52,199 nt of DNA from contig JAFQBN010000024.1 in NCBI GenBank assembly GCA_017416685.1, positions 1 through 52,199 on the forward strand, given 5' to 3'. Below the pieces are notes generated by a model. The model had not been told where the DNA came from. It made no database searches and saw only the letters and a program-made list of their open reading frames with translations. A program made the translations under genes and the position numbers. Below are positions 9,795-18,223 of this stretch, piece after piece. The stretch's first letter is position 1. Each line of letters begins with the position of its first letter. The DNA is from Oscillospiraceae bacterium (lineage in GTDB: Bacteria > Bacillota > Clostridia > Oscillospirales > Oscillospiraceae).

Positions 9795-10412
9795 ATGGAG
9801 ATCAAAGTACTGCCTGTGGGCGGCTTGGGAACGAATTGCTATATTCTGCTGGACGAGGGAACGAAGCTGGCCGCCGTCATCGACCCCGGTGACGAGGCCG
9901 GGCGTATTTTGGACCAGCTGCGGCAGGCCGGCGCGGACGTGCGCTACATCCTGCTGACCCACGGCCATTACGACCACACCACCGCCGTACCCGAATTGCA
10001 CAAGGCTCTGCCCGAAGCGGACATCTATATCCATCAGGGCGATGCCCACGGAGCGGGCAGCCGCCTGTTTCCTCTGGCCGGACAGGTGGAGGATCTGAAG
10101 CTATACGACGAGGGGGACACCCTGTCCCTCGGCGGCCTGACCATCCGGGTGCTGCACACCCCCGGCCACTCCCGGGGCAGCGTGGTGCTGCAGGTGGCCG
10201 ACGTGCTGTTCACCGGCGATACACTTTTTGCAGGCAGCTGCGGCAGGACCGACCTGCCCGGCGGCGACTTCGGGCAGATCTGCGACAGTCTGGCCCGTCT
10301 GGGCAGGCTGGAGGGGGACTTCCACGTACTGCCCGGTCATGGTGAGCTTTCCGAACTGAGCCGGGAGCGGGATTATAACGGCTATATGATTCAGGCCATG
10401 GGCCGCAAATAA
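9795..10412 (+). CDS. Metallo-beta-lactamase-fold hydrolase (glyoxalase II-like)
   Basis: A 205-residue cytoplasmic hydrolase with the binuclear-zinc signature HGHYDH (residues 56-61), then HTPGHSRGS, TGDTLFAGSCGR and LPGHG. These resemble hydroxyacylglutathione hydrolase and the YqgX/YcbL group, but the C-terminal glutathione-binding domain of true GloB is missing, so the substrate is uncertain. The ATG at 9795 is preferred because GAGGGT lies just upstream; an in-frame GTG at 9783 overlaps the end of dtd. It sits between dtd and hemZ, a common order in Firmicutes. Confidence 0.9.
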   Translation: MEIKVLPVGGLGTNCYILLDEGTKLAAVIDPGDEAGRILDQLRQAGADVRYILLTHGHYDHTTAVPELHKALPEADIYIHQGDAHGAGSRLFPLAGQVEDLKLYDEGDTLSLGGLTIRVLHTPGHSRGSVVLQVADVLFTGDTLFAGSCGRTDLPGGDFGQICDSLARLGRLEGDFHVLPGHGELSELSRERDYNGYMIQAMGRK

Positions 10413-10416
10413 AAGC

Positions 10417-11886
10417 ATGAAACTGTATTTACACGGACATGATTATAAATATGCCGCCGAGCAGATGCTGCTGACCCTGTTCCCTCAGGAGCGGCCGGAG
10501 TATCCCCATACGCCGGGCGCGGAGGGGGAGGACAGCCTGCACCTGACCCTGTCCCGGGGGCAGACGTGGGTCACCGCCCGGGCGCAGCTTTGGCTGAATG
10601 GGGCAAAGCACGTTGCGGTGCGCCGCTGCCCTGCAAGCGAATTGGAGGGCGGACCGCTGCAGACCGACCGGGCCTGTCAGCGCATTTTGAAGCTTGCTTT
10701 TTTTCAGGCGGCGACCGAGGCGCAGGGGACCTGCCCACCCTGGGGCGCCCTGACCGGCGTGCGGCCGGTGAAGATCCCCACCCGGGCCATGCAGCAGGGC
10801 AAAACTTCCGCCGAAGCCCGCAGGATTTTGGAGCGGGAATACTTTGTCGCCCCGGACAAAGCGGACCTTGCCATGGACTGCACAAAGGCCAGCATGGCGG
10901 CGGACAGAAGCCTGAGGCCGGACGAGGTGTCCCTGTACGTGGGCATTCCTTTCTGCCCCAGCCGGTGTGCCTACTGCTCTTTCATCAGCGCCGATGTGGG
11001 CCGCAGCCTGAAGATGGTCGGGCCCTATTTGGACGCGCTGCTGCAGGAGGTGGAGCAGGCGGGCCTTGGCCTGCGGGATGCGGGCAAGCGGGTGCGCACG
11101 GTGTACATCGGAGGCGGCACGCCCACCACACTGGATGCCCGGCAGATGGAAGCCCTGCTTTCCTGCATGGAGCGCCACCTGCCCCTGGACGGCTGCACGG
11201 AATTTACCGTGGAGGCCGGCCGGCCCGATACCATTGATTTGGAAAAGCTGCAGGTGATGAAAACCCACGGCGTGGGCCGCATCTCCATCAACCCACAGAC
11301 GCTGGAGGACCACGTGCTGGACACCATCGGGCGCAGGCACTCCGCCGGGGACATTGCCCGGGCCTATGAGCTGGCCCGGCAGGTGGGCTTTGACTGTATC
11401 AATATGGACCTGATCGCCGGTCTGCCCCGGGACAGCTTCGAGGGATTTTTCCGCTCCCTGAACGGGGTGCTGGACATGGCGCCGGAAAATGTCACCGTCC
11501 ATACGCTGGCGCTGAAAAAAGGCTCCCGCCTCATGGAGCAGGGGGGCAGCATCCCGGACGGCGATGAAGTGGCCCGGATGCTGGATTTCAGCAACGTGAC
11601 TTTGCGGAGGGCGGGCTATGCGCCCTACTACCTCTACCGGCAGAAGTATATGTCGGGCAGTTTGGAAAACGTGGGTTGGGCCCTGCCGGGGCAGGAGAAT
11701 GTGTACAACATCTGTATGATGGAGGAACTGCACAGCGTACTGTCTCTGGGTTCCGGCGGCGTGACCAAGCTGGTGGACCGGAAAACCGGTGCGATCCGGC
11801 GCATATCAAACCCCAAATTCCCATACGAATACATGGAACAGCTGCCCCAGATTCTGGAGCAGAAGAGAACTGTGTGGACCGATTAA
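10417..11886 (+). CDS. hemZ: HemZ-type radical SAM protein (coproporphyrinogen dehydrogenase family)
   Basis: Radical SAM protein of 489 residues. The cluster-binding motif C180-X3-C184-X2-C187 (FCPSRCAYC) is preceded by an N-terminal domain of about 170 residues typical of HemZ. Later comes the GGGTPT motif. The family is related to oxygen-independent coproporphyrinogen oxidase HemN, but haem synthesis by HemZ is not firmly established and no other haem gene is nearby. No strong ribosome binding site precedes the ATG, only 4 bases after the upstream stop, so translation may depend on coupling. Confidence 0.88.
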   Translation: MKLYLHGHDYKYAAEQMLLTLFPQERPEYPHTPGAEGEDSLHLTLSRGQTWVTARAQLWLNGAKHVAVRRCPASELEGGPLQTDRACQRILKLAFFQAATEAQGTCPPWGALTGVRPVKIPTRAMQQGKTSAEARRILEREYFVAPDKADLAMDCTKASMAADRSLRPDEVSLYVGIPFCPSRCAYCSFISADVGRSLKMVGPYLDALLQEVEQAGLGLRDAGKRVRTVYIGGGTPTTLDARQMEALLSCMERHLPLDGCTEFTVEAGRPDTIDLEKLQVMKTHGVGRISINPQTLEDHVLDTIGRRHSAGDIARAYELARQVGFDCINMDLIAGLPRDSFEGFFRSLNGVLDMAPENVTVHTLALKKGSRLMEQGGSIPDGDEVARMLDFSNVTLRRAGYAPYYLYRQKYMSGSLENVGWALPGQENVYNICMMEELHSVLSLGSGGVTKLVDRKTGAIRRISNPKFPYEYMEQLPQILEQKRTVWTD

Positions 11887-11898
11887 GGAGGCGAGACT

Positions 11899-12837
11899 AT
11901 GGCCTATCAGCTTCAGCAGATCAACGACAGCATCCGCCGGGATGTCCACGGCTTTCTGGCCGAGTGCGACCACGTGTATGCCCAGCGGGTGTCCCTTGCC
12001 GCGGATAAGATTTTAAGCAATCTGGAGCGCAGCCCCATTGTGCTGCTGTCCGGACCGTCCGGCTCGGGCAAGACCACCACGGCGCTGAAAATCGCAGAGG
12101 AGCTGCGCCGCAGAGGTGTGGAGTCCCATGCGGTGGCGATGGACAACTACTTCCGCACTCTGGACCTGCGCACTGTGCCCCGCACCCCGGACGGCAGTAT
12201 TGATTACGAGTCTCCCCTGTGCATGGACATGGAGCTGCTGGACGACCACTTTACCCGCCTGTCCCGGGGAGAGGAAATTATCATTCCCCGCTTTGAGTTT
12301 GCCCGGCAGATGCGCAACGATGCTGCCGGCGTTCCGCTGCAGCTGGGCAAGAACGAAATCGCCATTTTCGAGGGCATCCACGCCCTGAACGACGATATTG
12401 CGGGCCGCCATCCGGAGGCCACCAAGCTGTACATCTCCGCCCGCTCCAACGTCAACGAGGGGGCAGAGCTGCGGTTCAAGGGTACGTGGATGCGGCTGAC
12501 CCGCCGCACGGTGCGCGACTTCCAGTTCCGCGGCACCGATGCCGACCAGACCCTTGATATGTGGGCCAACGTGCGCCGGGGTGAAAAGCTGTATATCTCT
12601 CCGTTCAAAAACCGGGCGGACATTATCTTTGACTCGTCCCTGCCTTATGAAGTGTCCGTTATGCGCAACTTCGCGCCCCCCATTCTCAAGGGTGTGAGCG
12701 AGGATAACGAGCGCTACGCGGAGATTTTGGACCTGATGGCTGCCTTCGAGTACTTTGAACCCATCGACCCGGAGCTGGTCCCCCGGGACTCCCTGCTGCG
12801 GGAGTTTATCGGCGGCGGCAGCTATAAATATCACTAA
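11899..12837 (+). CDS. Uridine kinase-like nucleoside kinase
   Basis: P-loop kinase of the phosphoribulokinase/uridine kinase family, 312 residues, with GPSGSGKT at 52-59. It has the substrate-region motif MDNYFRTLD and FEGIHALND in the lid and base region. Related clostridial nucleoside kinases often carry an N-terminal TGS/ThrRS-like part; here only about 45 residues precede the kinase core. AAGGAGG precedes the ATG and hemZ ends 12 bases upstream. The exact nucleoside substrate cannot be read from the sequence. Confidence 0.85.
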   Translation: MAYQLQQINDSIRRDVHGFLAECDHVYAQRVSLAADKILSNLERSPIVLLSGPSGSGKTTTALKIAEELRRRGVESHAVAMDNYFRTLDLRTVPRTPDGSIDYESPLCMDMELLDDHFTRLSRGEEIIIPRFEFARQMRNDAAGVPLQLGKNEIAIFEGIHALNDDIAGRHPEATKLYISARSNVNEGAELRFKGTWMRLTRRTVRDFQFRGTDADQTLDMWANVRRGEKLYISPFKNRADIIFDSSLPYEVSVMRNFAPPILKGVSEDNERYAEILDLMAAFEYFEPIDPELVPRDSLLREFIGGGSYKYH

Positions 12838-12842
12838 TGTGC

Positions 12843-12921
12843 GGGGCGGCGTACCCGCAAGGGGTATGCCATATCCGTAAGGCGGCAAAGCCGCCAACGG
12901 CTATGCTAAGGACGCCGCCCC
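12843..12921. repeat. Structured intergenic repeat, complete copy (three stems)
   Basis: The outer stem is 12843-12852 with 12912-12921 (10 bp, perfect). Inside are hairpin 12852-12856 with 12862-12866 and a long arm: 12870-12873 with 12902-12905, a T/C mismatch, 12875-12878 with 12897-12900, then 12881-12886 with 12890-12895 around AAA. A second copy of the inner part lies at 30451-30503 and differs by compensatory changes. The element sits between the kinase and the GH13 gene. Confidence 0.75.
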
Positions 12922-12945
12922 CTACAAACAGGAACGGGGTGCCAC

Positions 12946-14769
12946 ATGGACTTGCCCATCTACGATTCCCGTGACAGACGGTATAAAACTCCATACGGTG
13001 CCGTGACCTCCGGGACGAAGGTGGACCTGCGCCTGCGCCCCCGGCGGCAGCTTGGCTTTTCCCGGGCGGTGCTGCTGGCGCGGTTCGAGATGGACGGCAA
13101 CAGGGTGTGCGAAATTCCCATGCCGTGGGTCAGCACCGAGCTTGGCTACGACTGCTTTGCCGGTCAGCTGGACACCGGGGACTACGTGGGCCTTGTGTGG
13201 TACAGCTTCCGGCTGGAGCGGCTGGACGGGGAATGCATGGAGCTGGGCGAGTACCAGCTGACCGTCTATGACGGCGGTGAAGCCGTCCCTGACTGGTTCG
13301 GTCAGGGCATGACCTATCAGATTTTTCCCGACCGCTTTTTCCGCACCCACACCCCGGACCCCGCCGGCATGGTGGGCGGACGGAGCGTCCACCAAAGCTG
13401 GGACGAGGAGCCGGAATACCGCCCCAACGAGAAAGGCGAGATACGAAACCGGGACTTTTTCGGCGGTGATTTGGCGGGAATTTGCGAAAAACTGGATTAT
13501 TTGAAAAAGTTGGGTGTGGAGACCCTTTATCTCTGCCCTATCTTCGAGGCGGCGGAAAACCACCGCTACGGTACGGCGGACTACAGCCGTATCGACCCCA
13601 TGCTGGGGGATGAGAATGACTTCAGGGTTTTGTGCGACGGCCTGCACAAGCGGGGCATGCGCCTGATGCTGGACGGGGTGTTCAACCATACCGGCTACGT
13701 CAGCCGCTATTTTAACGGCGACGGCGCGTATGATACCATAGGCGCCCGCCAAAGCGAGGACTCCCCCTACCGCTGCTGGTTCAACTTCTCCCAGTGGCCG
13801 GACAAGTACGAAAGCTGGTGGGGTATCTACTCCCTGCCCGCGGTGAATGAGAACGACCCCTCCTACCGCAGATTTATCTTCGGCGGCGAGGACAGCGTGG
13901 TCCGCCGCTGGCTCCGGGCCGGTGCCGACGGCTGGCGGCTGGACGTGGCGGACGAGCTGCCCGACGACTTTGTCCACGGCATCCATCAGGCTGCCCGGGC
14001 GGAAAAGCCGGACGCGGTGGTCATTGGCGAGGTGTGGGAGGACGGCAGCACTAAAATTGCCTACGACGTCCGCCGCCGCCATCTGTTGGGCGGCCACTGC
14101 GACGGACTGATGAACTACCCCTTCCGCACCGCCCTGCTGGACTGGCTGCGGGGCGGGAATGCCGCCAACTTCATGGAAACCATGGAGACCCTGCGGGAAC
14201 ACTATCCTCCCTTTGCCTACTACTCCGCCATGAACGCCATGGGCACCCATGACACCCTGCGTGTGCTGACCCTGCTGGGTGCGGGGGACGGTGCGGGAAT
14301 GAGCCGGGACGAGAAGGCCACAAGCCGCCTGAGTGCCGACCGGCGCAAGCGCGGAAAAGACCTGCTGAAAGCGGGCGCGGCCGTGCTGTTCTGCTTCCCC
14401 GGTTCCCCCACGGTCTACTACGGGGACGAGGCGGGGATGGAAGGCTACGAGGACCCCTTCAACCGCCGGACCTTCCCCTGGGGCAAGGAGGACAAGCAGT
14501 TGACCCGGTGGTTTACCGCCCTGGGCAAGCTGAGAAAGACCCTGCCCGCTTTGCGAAAGGGCGACATCCGCTATCTTGCGGCAGATGGCAGCCTGCTGGC
14601 CTTTGTCCGCACCGAGGGGAAACAAAAGATCCTGTGCGCCGCCAACGCCGGAGAGGACGAGGCGACCCTGCCCCTGCCGGGAAAGGCCAAACTGCTGTTG
14701 GGCGACGGTCAGATACAAAAAGGCGTGCTGACTCTGCCCCCCCGGAGCGCCGCGATTTTGGAGCTGTAA
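12946..14769 (+). CDS. Glycoside hydrolase family 13 (alpha-amylase / neopullulanase-like)
   Basis: Alpha-glucan-acting enzyme of 607 residues without signal peptide, hence probably cytoplasmic and acting on imported maltodextrins. An N-terminal beta domain of about 110 residues precedes MTYQIFPDRFF. GH13 motifs follow: DGVFNHTG near 243, GWRLDVAD with nucleophile D333, IGEVWE with acid/base E362, and GTHDT with D436. All three catalytic residues are present. GGGGTG lies ahead of the ATG. It is separated from the upstream operon by an intergenic repeat and ends at a strong terminator. Exact specificity (neopullulanase, cyclomaltodextrinase or alpha-glucosidase) is open. Confidence 0.93.
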   Translation: MDLPIYDSRDRRYKTPYGAVTSGTKVDLRLRPRRQLGFSRAVLLARFEMDGNRVCEIPMPWVSTELGYDCFAGQLDTGDYVGLVWYSFRLERLDGECMELGEYQLTVYDGGEAVPDWFGQGMTYQIFPDRFFRTHTPDPAGMVGGRSVHQSWDEEPEYRPNEKGEIRNRDFFGGDLAGICEKLDYLKKLGVETLYLCPIFEAAENHRYGTADYSRIDPMLGDENDFRVLCDGLHKRGMRLMLDGVFNHTGYVSRYFNGDGAYDTIGARQSEDSPYRCWFNFSQWPDKYESWWGIYSLPAVNENDPSYRRFIFGGEDSVVRRWLRAGADGWRLDVADELPDDFVHGIHQAARAEKPDAVVIGEVWEDGSTKIAYDVRRRHLLGGHCDGLMNYPFRTALLDWLRGGNAANFMETMETLREHYPPFAYYSAMNAMGTHDTLRVLTLLGAGDGAGMSRDEKATSRLSADRRKRGKDLLKAGAAVLFCFPGSPTVYYGDEAGMEGYEDPFNRRTFPWGKEDKQLTRWFTALGKLRKTLPALRKGDIRYLAADGSLLAFVRTEGKQKILCAANAGEDEATLPLPGKAKLLLGDGQIQKGVLTLPPRSAAILEL

Positions 14770-14780
14770 TAGAACGAAAG

Positions 14781-14816
14781 AACCCGACCTGTGAGGATCA
14801 CAGGTCGGGTTTTGTT
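14781..14816 (+). terminator. Intrinsic terminator after the GH13 gene
   Basis: A perfect 14-bp inverted repeat (14781-14794 with 14798-14811) with a three-base loop, followed by a T-rich run. It lies between convergent genes. Confidence 0.92.
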
Positions 14817-14836
14817 GTGTACCGACAAATTGGAAT

Positions 14837-15145
14837 TTAGAATACTCCCTTGTTGTATTTTGTTTGTACTGCAATAATGCAACCTATGCCTATAACCACT
14901 CCTATAATAAGTACTGCAACAGCAAGCATGACTAAATTATCAAAAAAACCTATTATGCTGCTGAACAGTAATGCTATGACGATAACAAACATTGCTTTTC
15001 CAAAGGCTTTTCCGTAGGCTGCTTTATCTGTAACTTTTGTTTGGTGGTAATCGTGAATCAAATCAGTTTTGCCTCTGTATATAGCAATACCCAGTCCTGT
15101 AAAAAGCGCTGCAATTAAAAACAAAATAATAGAGTAAGCTAACAT
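14837..15145 (-). CDS. Small DUF3784-like membrane protein
   Basis: A 102-residue protein with a hydrophobic N-terminal helix (about residues 2-22), a charged segment containing RGKTDLIHDYH and DKAAYGKAFGK, and two further hydrophobic helices. This pattern matches the DUF3784 family of Firmicute membrane proteins of unknown function. The ATG at 15145 has GAGGTG six bases upstream; an in-frame GTG nine bases earlier would lack a site. Base composition is clearly more AT-rich than its neighbours and codons such as ATA, ACA and TTA are common, suggesting later acquisition. Function unknown. Confidence 0.72.
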   Translation of the reverse strand: MLAYSIILFLIAALFTGLGIAIYRGKTDLIHDYHQTKVTDKAAYGKAFGKAMFVIVIALLFSSIIGFFDNLVMLAVAVLIIGVVIGIGCIIAVQTKYNKGVF

Positions 15146-15189
15146 CTTAATCACCTCGTCAAATTCTTATTTATCGGTCTGTGTATCCC

Positions 15190-16038
15190 CTACGGCTGCA
15201 TCTGTCGGGGGGTCATGCCGAACTCCCTCCGGAAGGCCCGGTGGAAGGCGGAGTAGTCCTGAAAGCCGCAGCGGGCGCAGGCTTCCTGAGCCGACACACC
15301 TCTTCGCAGCATACTGGCGGCGGCCAGCAGCCGCTTTTGGGAAATATACTGGTGGACGGGGAAGCCGGTCAGCTGCTTGAACCGGCGCATGAAGTGGTAG
15401 CGGCTGGTGTAGGCCTGTCCGGCCAGCACATCCACACTCAAATCTCCGGATAGGTTGTCGTTGATGTAGGACAGGGCCCGCTCGATTTTGGGGTCATGGA
15501 CGCTGGCGGCCATGTCCCGGTCGGTGTGGTCGTGACCCATGTCCCGGTTGAGCTGGATGAGCAGCCGCAGAAAACAGCTCTGCGCCAGCAGATCCGCGCC
15601 AAAGCCCCTGTCCGAAACGGCACGCTCCAGTTCCTCCAGCAGCTGCTCCAGCACCTGCCGCTGCCCTTCGTCCGGGCGCATGAGGGCGAACTGCCGCTGC
15701 CGGGCCAGCCGGAAGCAGGCGGACAGATCGGTCTGTTCCGTGCTGCCCGAGCGGAGAAAGCCGGGGTCCAAATAGATGACCACCCGCTCGTAGGGGTCAT
15801 CCGGGTCGATGACCGGCTTGTGGATCAGGTGGTGGCGGACCAAAAGCACGTCCCAGGGTTCCAGAAAATACTCCCGCCCCTCGATCATATAGCTGGCGGT
15901 GCCGGACAGGAAAATCACGATTTTATCAAACTCGTGGTAGTGGTACTCCATCTCCTCCACCCCCACGTCCCGCAGGTGGAACAGGCGAAACGGCTCGTGC
16001 AGATAGCCTTTTTTTTGATAGCCGGATGGCGCTTCCAT
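15190..16038 (-). CDS. AraC-family transcriptional regulator with cupin-like sensor
   Basis: A 282-residue protein. The N-terminal half (YHYHEFDKIVIFLSG, LEPWDVLLVRHHLIH) is an AraC-type cupin ligand-binding domain. The C-terminal ~100 residues contain two helix-turn-helix motifs (LAGQAYTSRYHFMRRFKQ and CARCGFQDYSAFHRAFRRE) typical of the AraC DNA-binding domain. The ATG at 16038 has a strong AAGGAGGTG (16052-16044 on the minus strand); a longer frame upstream runs through the promoter region. It is transcribed away from the Cys/Met PLP enzyme gene and may regulate it. Confidence 0.93.
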   Translation of the reverse strand: MEAPSGYQKKGYLHEPFRLFHLRDVGVEEMEYHYHEFDKIVIFLSGTASYMIEGREYFLEPWDVLLVRHHLIHKPVIDPDDPYERVVIYLDPGFLRSGSTEQTDLSACFRLARQRQFALMRPDEGQRQVLEQLLEELERAVSDRGFGADLLAQSCFLRLLIQLNRDMGHDHTDRDMAASVHDPKIERALSYINDNLSGDLSVDVLAGQAYTSRYHFMRRFKQLTGFPVHQYISQKRLLAAASMLRRGVSAQEACARCGFQDYSAFHRAFRREFGMTPRQMQP

Positions 16039-16096
16039 GCCGTCACCTCCTTCAAAGGCATTATACAGCATTTTTTGCAAAAAAGAAAGCAGAAAA

Positions 16097-16135
16097 TGCG
16101 ATACTATTTGGAAAATGTTGCGATATACTGATAAT
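16097..16135 (+). promoter_or_regulatory. Divergent control region: direct repeats and predicted promoter
   Basis: TGCGATA occurs at 16097-16103 and again at 16119-16125, 22 bases apart, in similar contexts (AAAATG before, ACT after). Such spacing, two helical turns in direct orientation, fits an AraC-type operator. A possible promoter for the PLP-enzyme gene is TTGGAA (16108-16113), 16-base spacer, GATAAT (16130-16135). On the minus strand a TATAAT lies at 16065-16060 for the araC-type gene, with a poor -35. Confidence 0.45.
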
Positions 16136-16184
16136 ACAAATAAAACAGGCAATGCGACCCTGTCGCCGAAAACGGGAGGTTTCT

Positions 16185-17363
16185 ATGAAAAACGAGTGCT
16201 ATTACGACGAATTTGACCGCAAGGAAAATCTGGCCTTTGACTCCAAGGTCGTCCACGGCGGTATGGGCTGCGACCCCATTACCGGGGCGGTCAGTTTCCC
16301 CATCTTCCAGACGGCCACCTTCCGTCATCGGGCCTTTGGCATTTCCACCGGATATGACTACACCCGGGTCCAGAACCCCACCCGTCAGGAGCTGGAGCGC
16401 ACCATGGCCATTTTGGAAAACGGCATTGAGGGCTTTGCCTTCTCCAGCGGTCAGGCGGCCAATATGGCGCTGTTTACCTGGCTTCCCAACAACAGCCACG
16501 TGATTTTGTCCGACGATATTTACGGCGGCACCTTCCGCATTTGTGACGAGATTTTCTCTAAGTTCGGCTGCACCTTCTCCTGGGTAGACCTGTCCGATCT
16601 GGAGGCCGTCCGGGCCGCCATCCGTCCCGAAACGAAGATGATCTACGCCGAGACCCCCACCAACCCCATGATGAAGGTGGCGGATATTGCGGCGCTGGCT
16701 GACATCGCCCACTCCATCGGCGCTTTGATGGTGGTGGACAACACCTTTATGACCCCCTATTTCCAGCGACCCCTGGACCACGGCGCCGACGTGGTGGTCC
16801 ACAGCGGCACCAAATATCTGGGCGGTCACAACGATACCATCGCCGGTATCGCCGTGGTCAAGAGTCAGGAGATGGCGGACTTTTTCCACGCCCAGCTCAA
16901 GAGCCACGGCAACGGCCTTGCTCCCATGGACTGCTGGCTGCTGCTGCGCGGCATCAAGACTCTGGCTCTGCGTATGGACCGCCACAATGAAAACGCCATG
17001 CAGGTGGCCCACTGGCTGCGCAATCACCCCAAGGTGAAGAAGGTCTACTACACCGGCTTTGAAGACCACAAAGATTATGCCGTGATGTGCAAGCAGACCA
17101 CCGGCTTCTCCGGCATGATCTCCTTCGAGCTGGACTGTCTGGAGACTGCCATGAACCTGCTGAGCCGGGTGAAGATGATCCTGTTTGCCGAGAGTTTGGG
17201 CGGTGTGGAGACTCTGGTCACCTATCCCATGACCCAGACCCACGAGTCCATCCCCGCTGACGTCCGGGAGAAGCTGGGCATCAACGAGCGGTTTATCCGC
17301 ATCTCCATCGGCATCGAGAACGTGAACGACATCATTGCGGATTTGGAGCAGGCGCTGGCCTGA
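16185..17363 (+). CDS. Cys/Met metabolism PLP-dependent lyase (cystathionine gamma-lyase-like)
   Basis: PLP enzyme of the gamma family of transsulfuration enzymes, 392 residues. The cofactor lysine is K210 in HSGTKYLGGHND. Other family signatures are YTRVQNPT near the N terminus, FSSGQAANMAL, and ETPTNP. It could be a cystathionine gamma- or beta-lyase, methionine gamma-lyase or homocysteine-forming synthase; sequence reading alone does not decide. The ATG at 16185 has GGGAGG upstream; the open frame extends further back into the promoter region. It is followed 11 bases later by dapF. Confidence 0.9.
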   Translation: MKNECYYDEFDRKENLAFDSKVVHGGMGCDPITGAVSFPIFQTATFRHRAFGISTGYDYTRVQNPTRQELERTMAILENGIEGFAFSSGQAANMALFTWLPNNSHVILSDDIYGGTFRICDEIFSKFGCTFSWVDLSDLEAVRAAIRPETKMIYAETPTNPMMKVADIAALADIAHSIGALMVVDNTFMTPYFQRPLDHGADVVVHSGTKYLGGHNDTIAGIAVVKSQEMADFFHAQLKSHGNGLAPMDCWLLLRGIKTLALRMDRHNENAMQVAHWLRNHPKVKKVYYTGFEDHKDYAVMCKQTTGFSGMISFELDCLETAMNLLSRVKMILFAESLGGVETLVTYPMTQTHESIPADVREKLGINERFIRISIGIENVNDIIADLEQALA

Positions 17364-17374
17364 GAGGAACCAAC

Positions 17375-18223
17375 ATGGACCTGAAATTTACCAAAATGCA
17401 GGCCTACGGCAACGATTACGTCTATATCAACGCCGTGGACCAGCAGATCGACGACCCCGACGCCCTGGCCCGGCGGGTCAGCGAGCGGCATTTCGGCATC
17501 GGCTCTGACGGGCTGGTGCTGGTCTGTCCGTCGGACCGGGGCGAATTCCGCATGCGGATGTTCAATCCCGACGGAAGCGAGGGCGAGATGTGCGGCAATG
17601 CCCTGCGCTCCCTGTCCAAGTACGTGTACGACCACGGCATGACGGATAAGACGGAATTTGAAATTGAAACGCTGGGCGGCATGCAGCATATTTGGCTGGA
17701 TGTGAAGGACGGCAGGGCCGTTAACATCACCGCCGACATCGGCAAGCCCCGGCTGGACACCAAAGTTATCCCCGTCAACACGGATCTGCCCGAATTTGTC
17801 GATCAGCCCGTGGAGATTTTGGATCGGGTGTTCCGCATTACTGCCGTGTCCTGGGGCAATCCCCACTGCGTGATGTTTATTGACGATACCGCAGGTTTTG
17901 ACGTGGCTAAGTACGGCCCGGTCATCGAGCATCACACCGCCCTGTTCCCCAACAAGACCAACGTGACCTTTGCTCAGGTGGTTTCCCGGGACTATATCAA
18001 GATCCGGGAGTGGGAGCGGGGGACCGGCGAGACCATCGGCTGCGGCACCGGCTGCTGCACCGCCGCGGTGGCGGCGGCCATGCTGGGCTACTGTGACCGT
18101 AAAGTGACCGTGGAGCAGATCGGCGGCAACCTGTATGTTGACTGGCGTGAGGAGGACGGACATGTGCGCATGACCGGCCCGTCCCACACCGTGTTTGAAG
18201 GAGTCCTGTTTGATGAAGCTTGA
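17375..18223 (+). CDS. dapF: Diaminopimelate epimerase
   Basis: Converts LL- to meso-diaminopimelate, for lysine and peptidoglycan. The 282-residue protein starts with the typical FTKMQAYGNDYVYI. Catalytic cysteines are C73 in EMCGNALR and C223 in ETIGCGTGCC, where most homologues read ETxACGTG; both are present. A ribosome binding site (GAGAGGA) precedes the ATG. Its last 11 bases overlap murE, the enzyme that uses its product. Confidence 0.97.
   Translation: MDLKFTKMQAYGNDYVYINAVDQQIDDPDALARRVSERHFGIGSDGLVLVCPSDRGEFRMRMFNPDGSEGEMCGNALRSLSKYVYDHGMTDKTEFEIETLGGMQHIWLDVKDGRAVNITADIGKPRLDTKVIPVNTDLPEFVDQPVEILDRVFRITAVSWGNPHCVMFIDDTAGFDVAKYGPVIEHHTALFPNKTNVTFAQVVSRDYIKIREWERGTGETIGCGTGCCTAAVAAAMLGYCDRKVTVEQIGGNLYVDWREEDGHVRMTGPSHTVFEGVLFDEA

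Noticed and set aside
16026-16184. N-terminal extension of the PLP lyase.
   Set aside because: It runs through the divergent promoter region; the ATG at 16185 has a good ribosome binding site and gives the normal family length.
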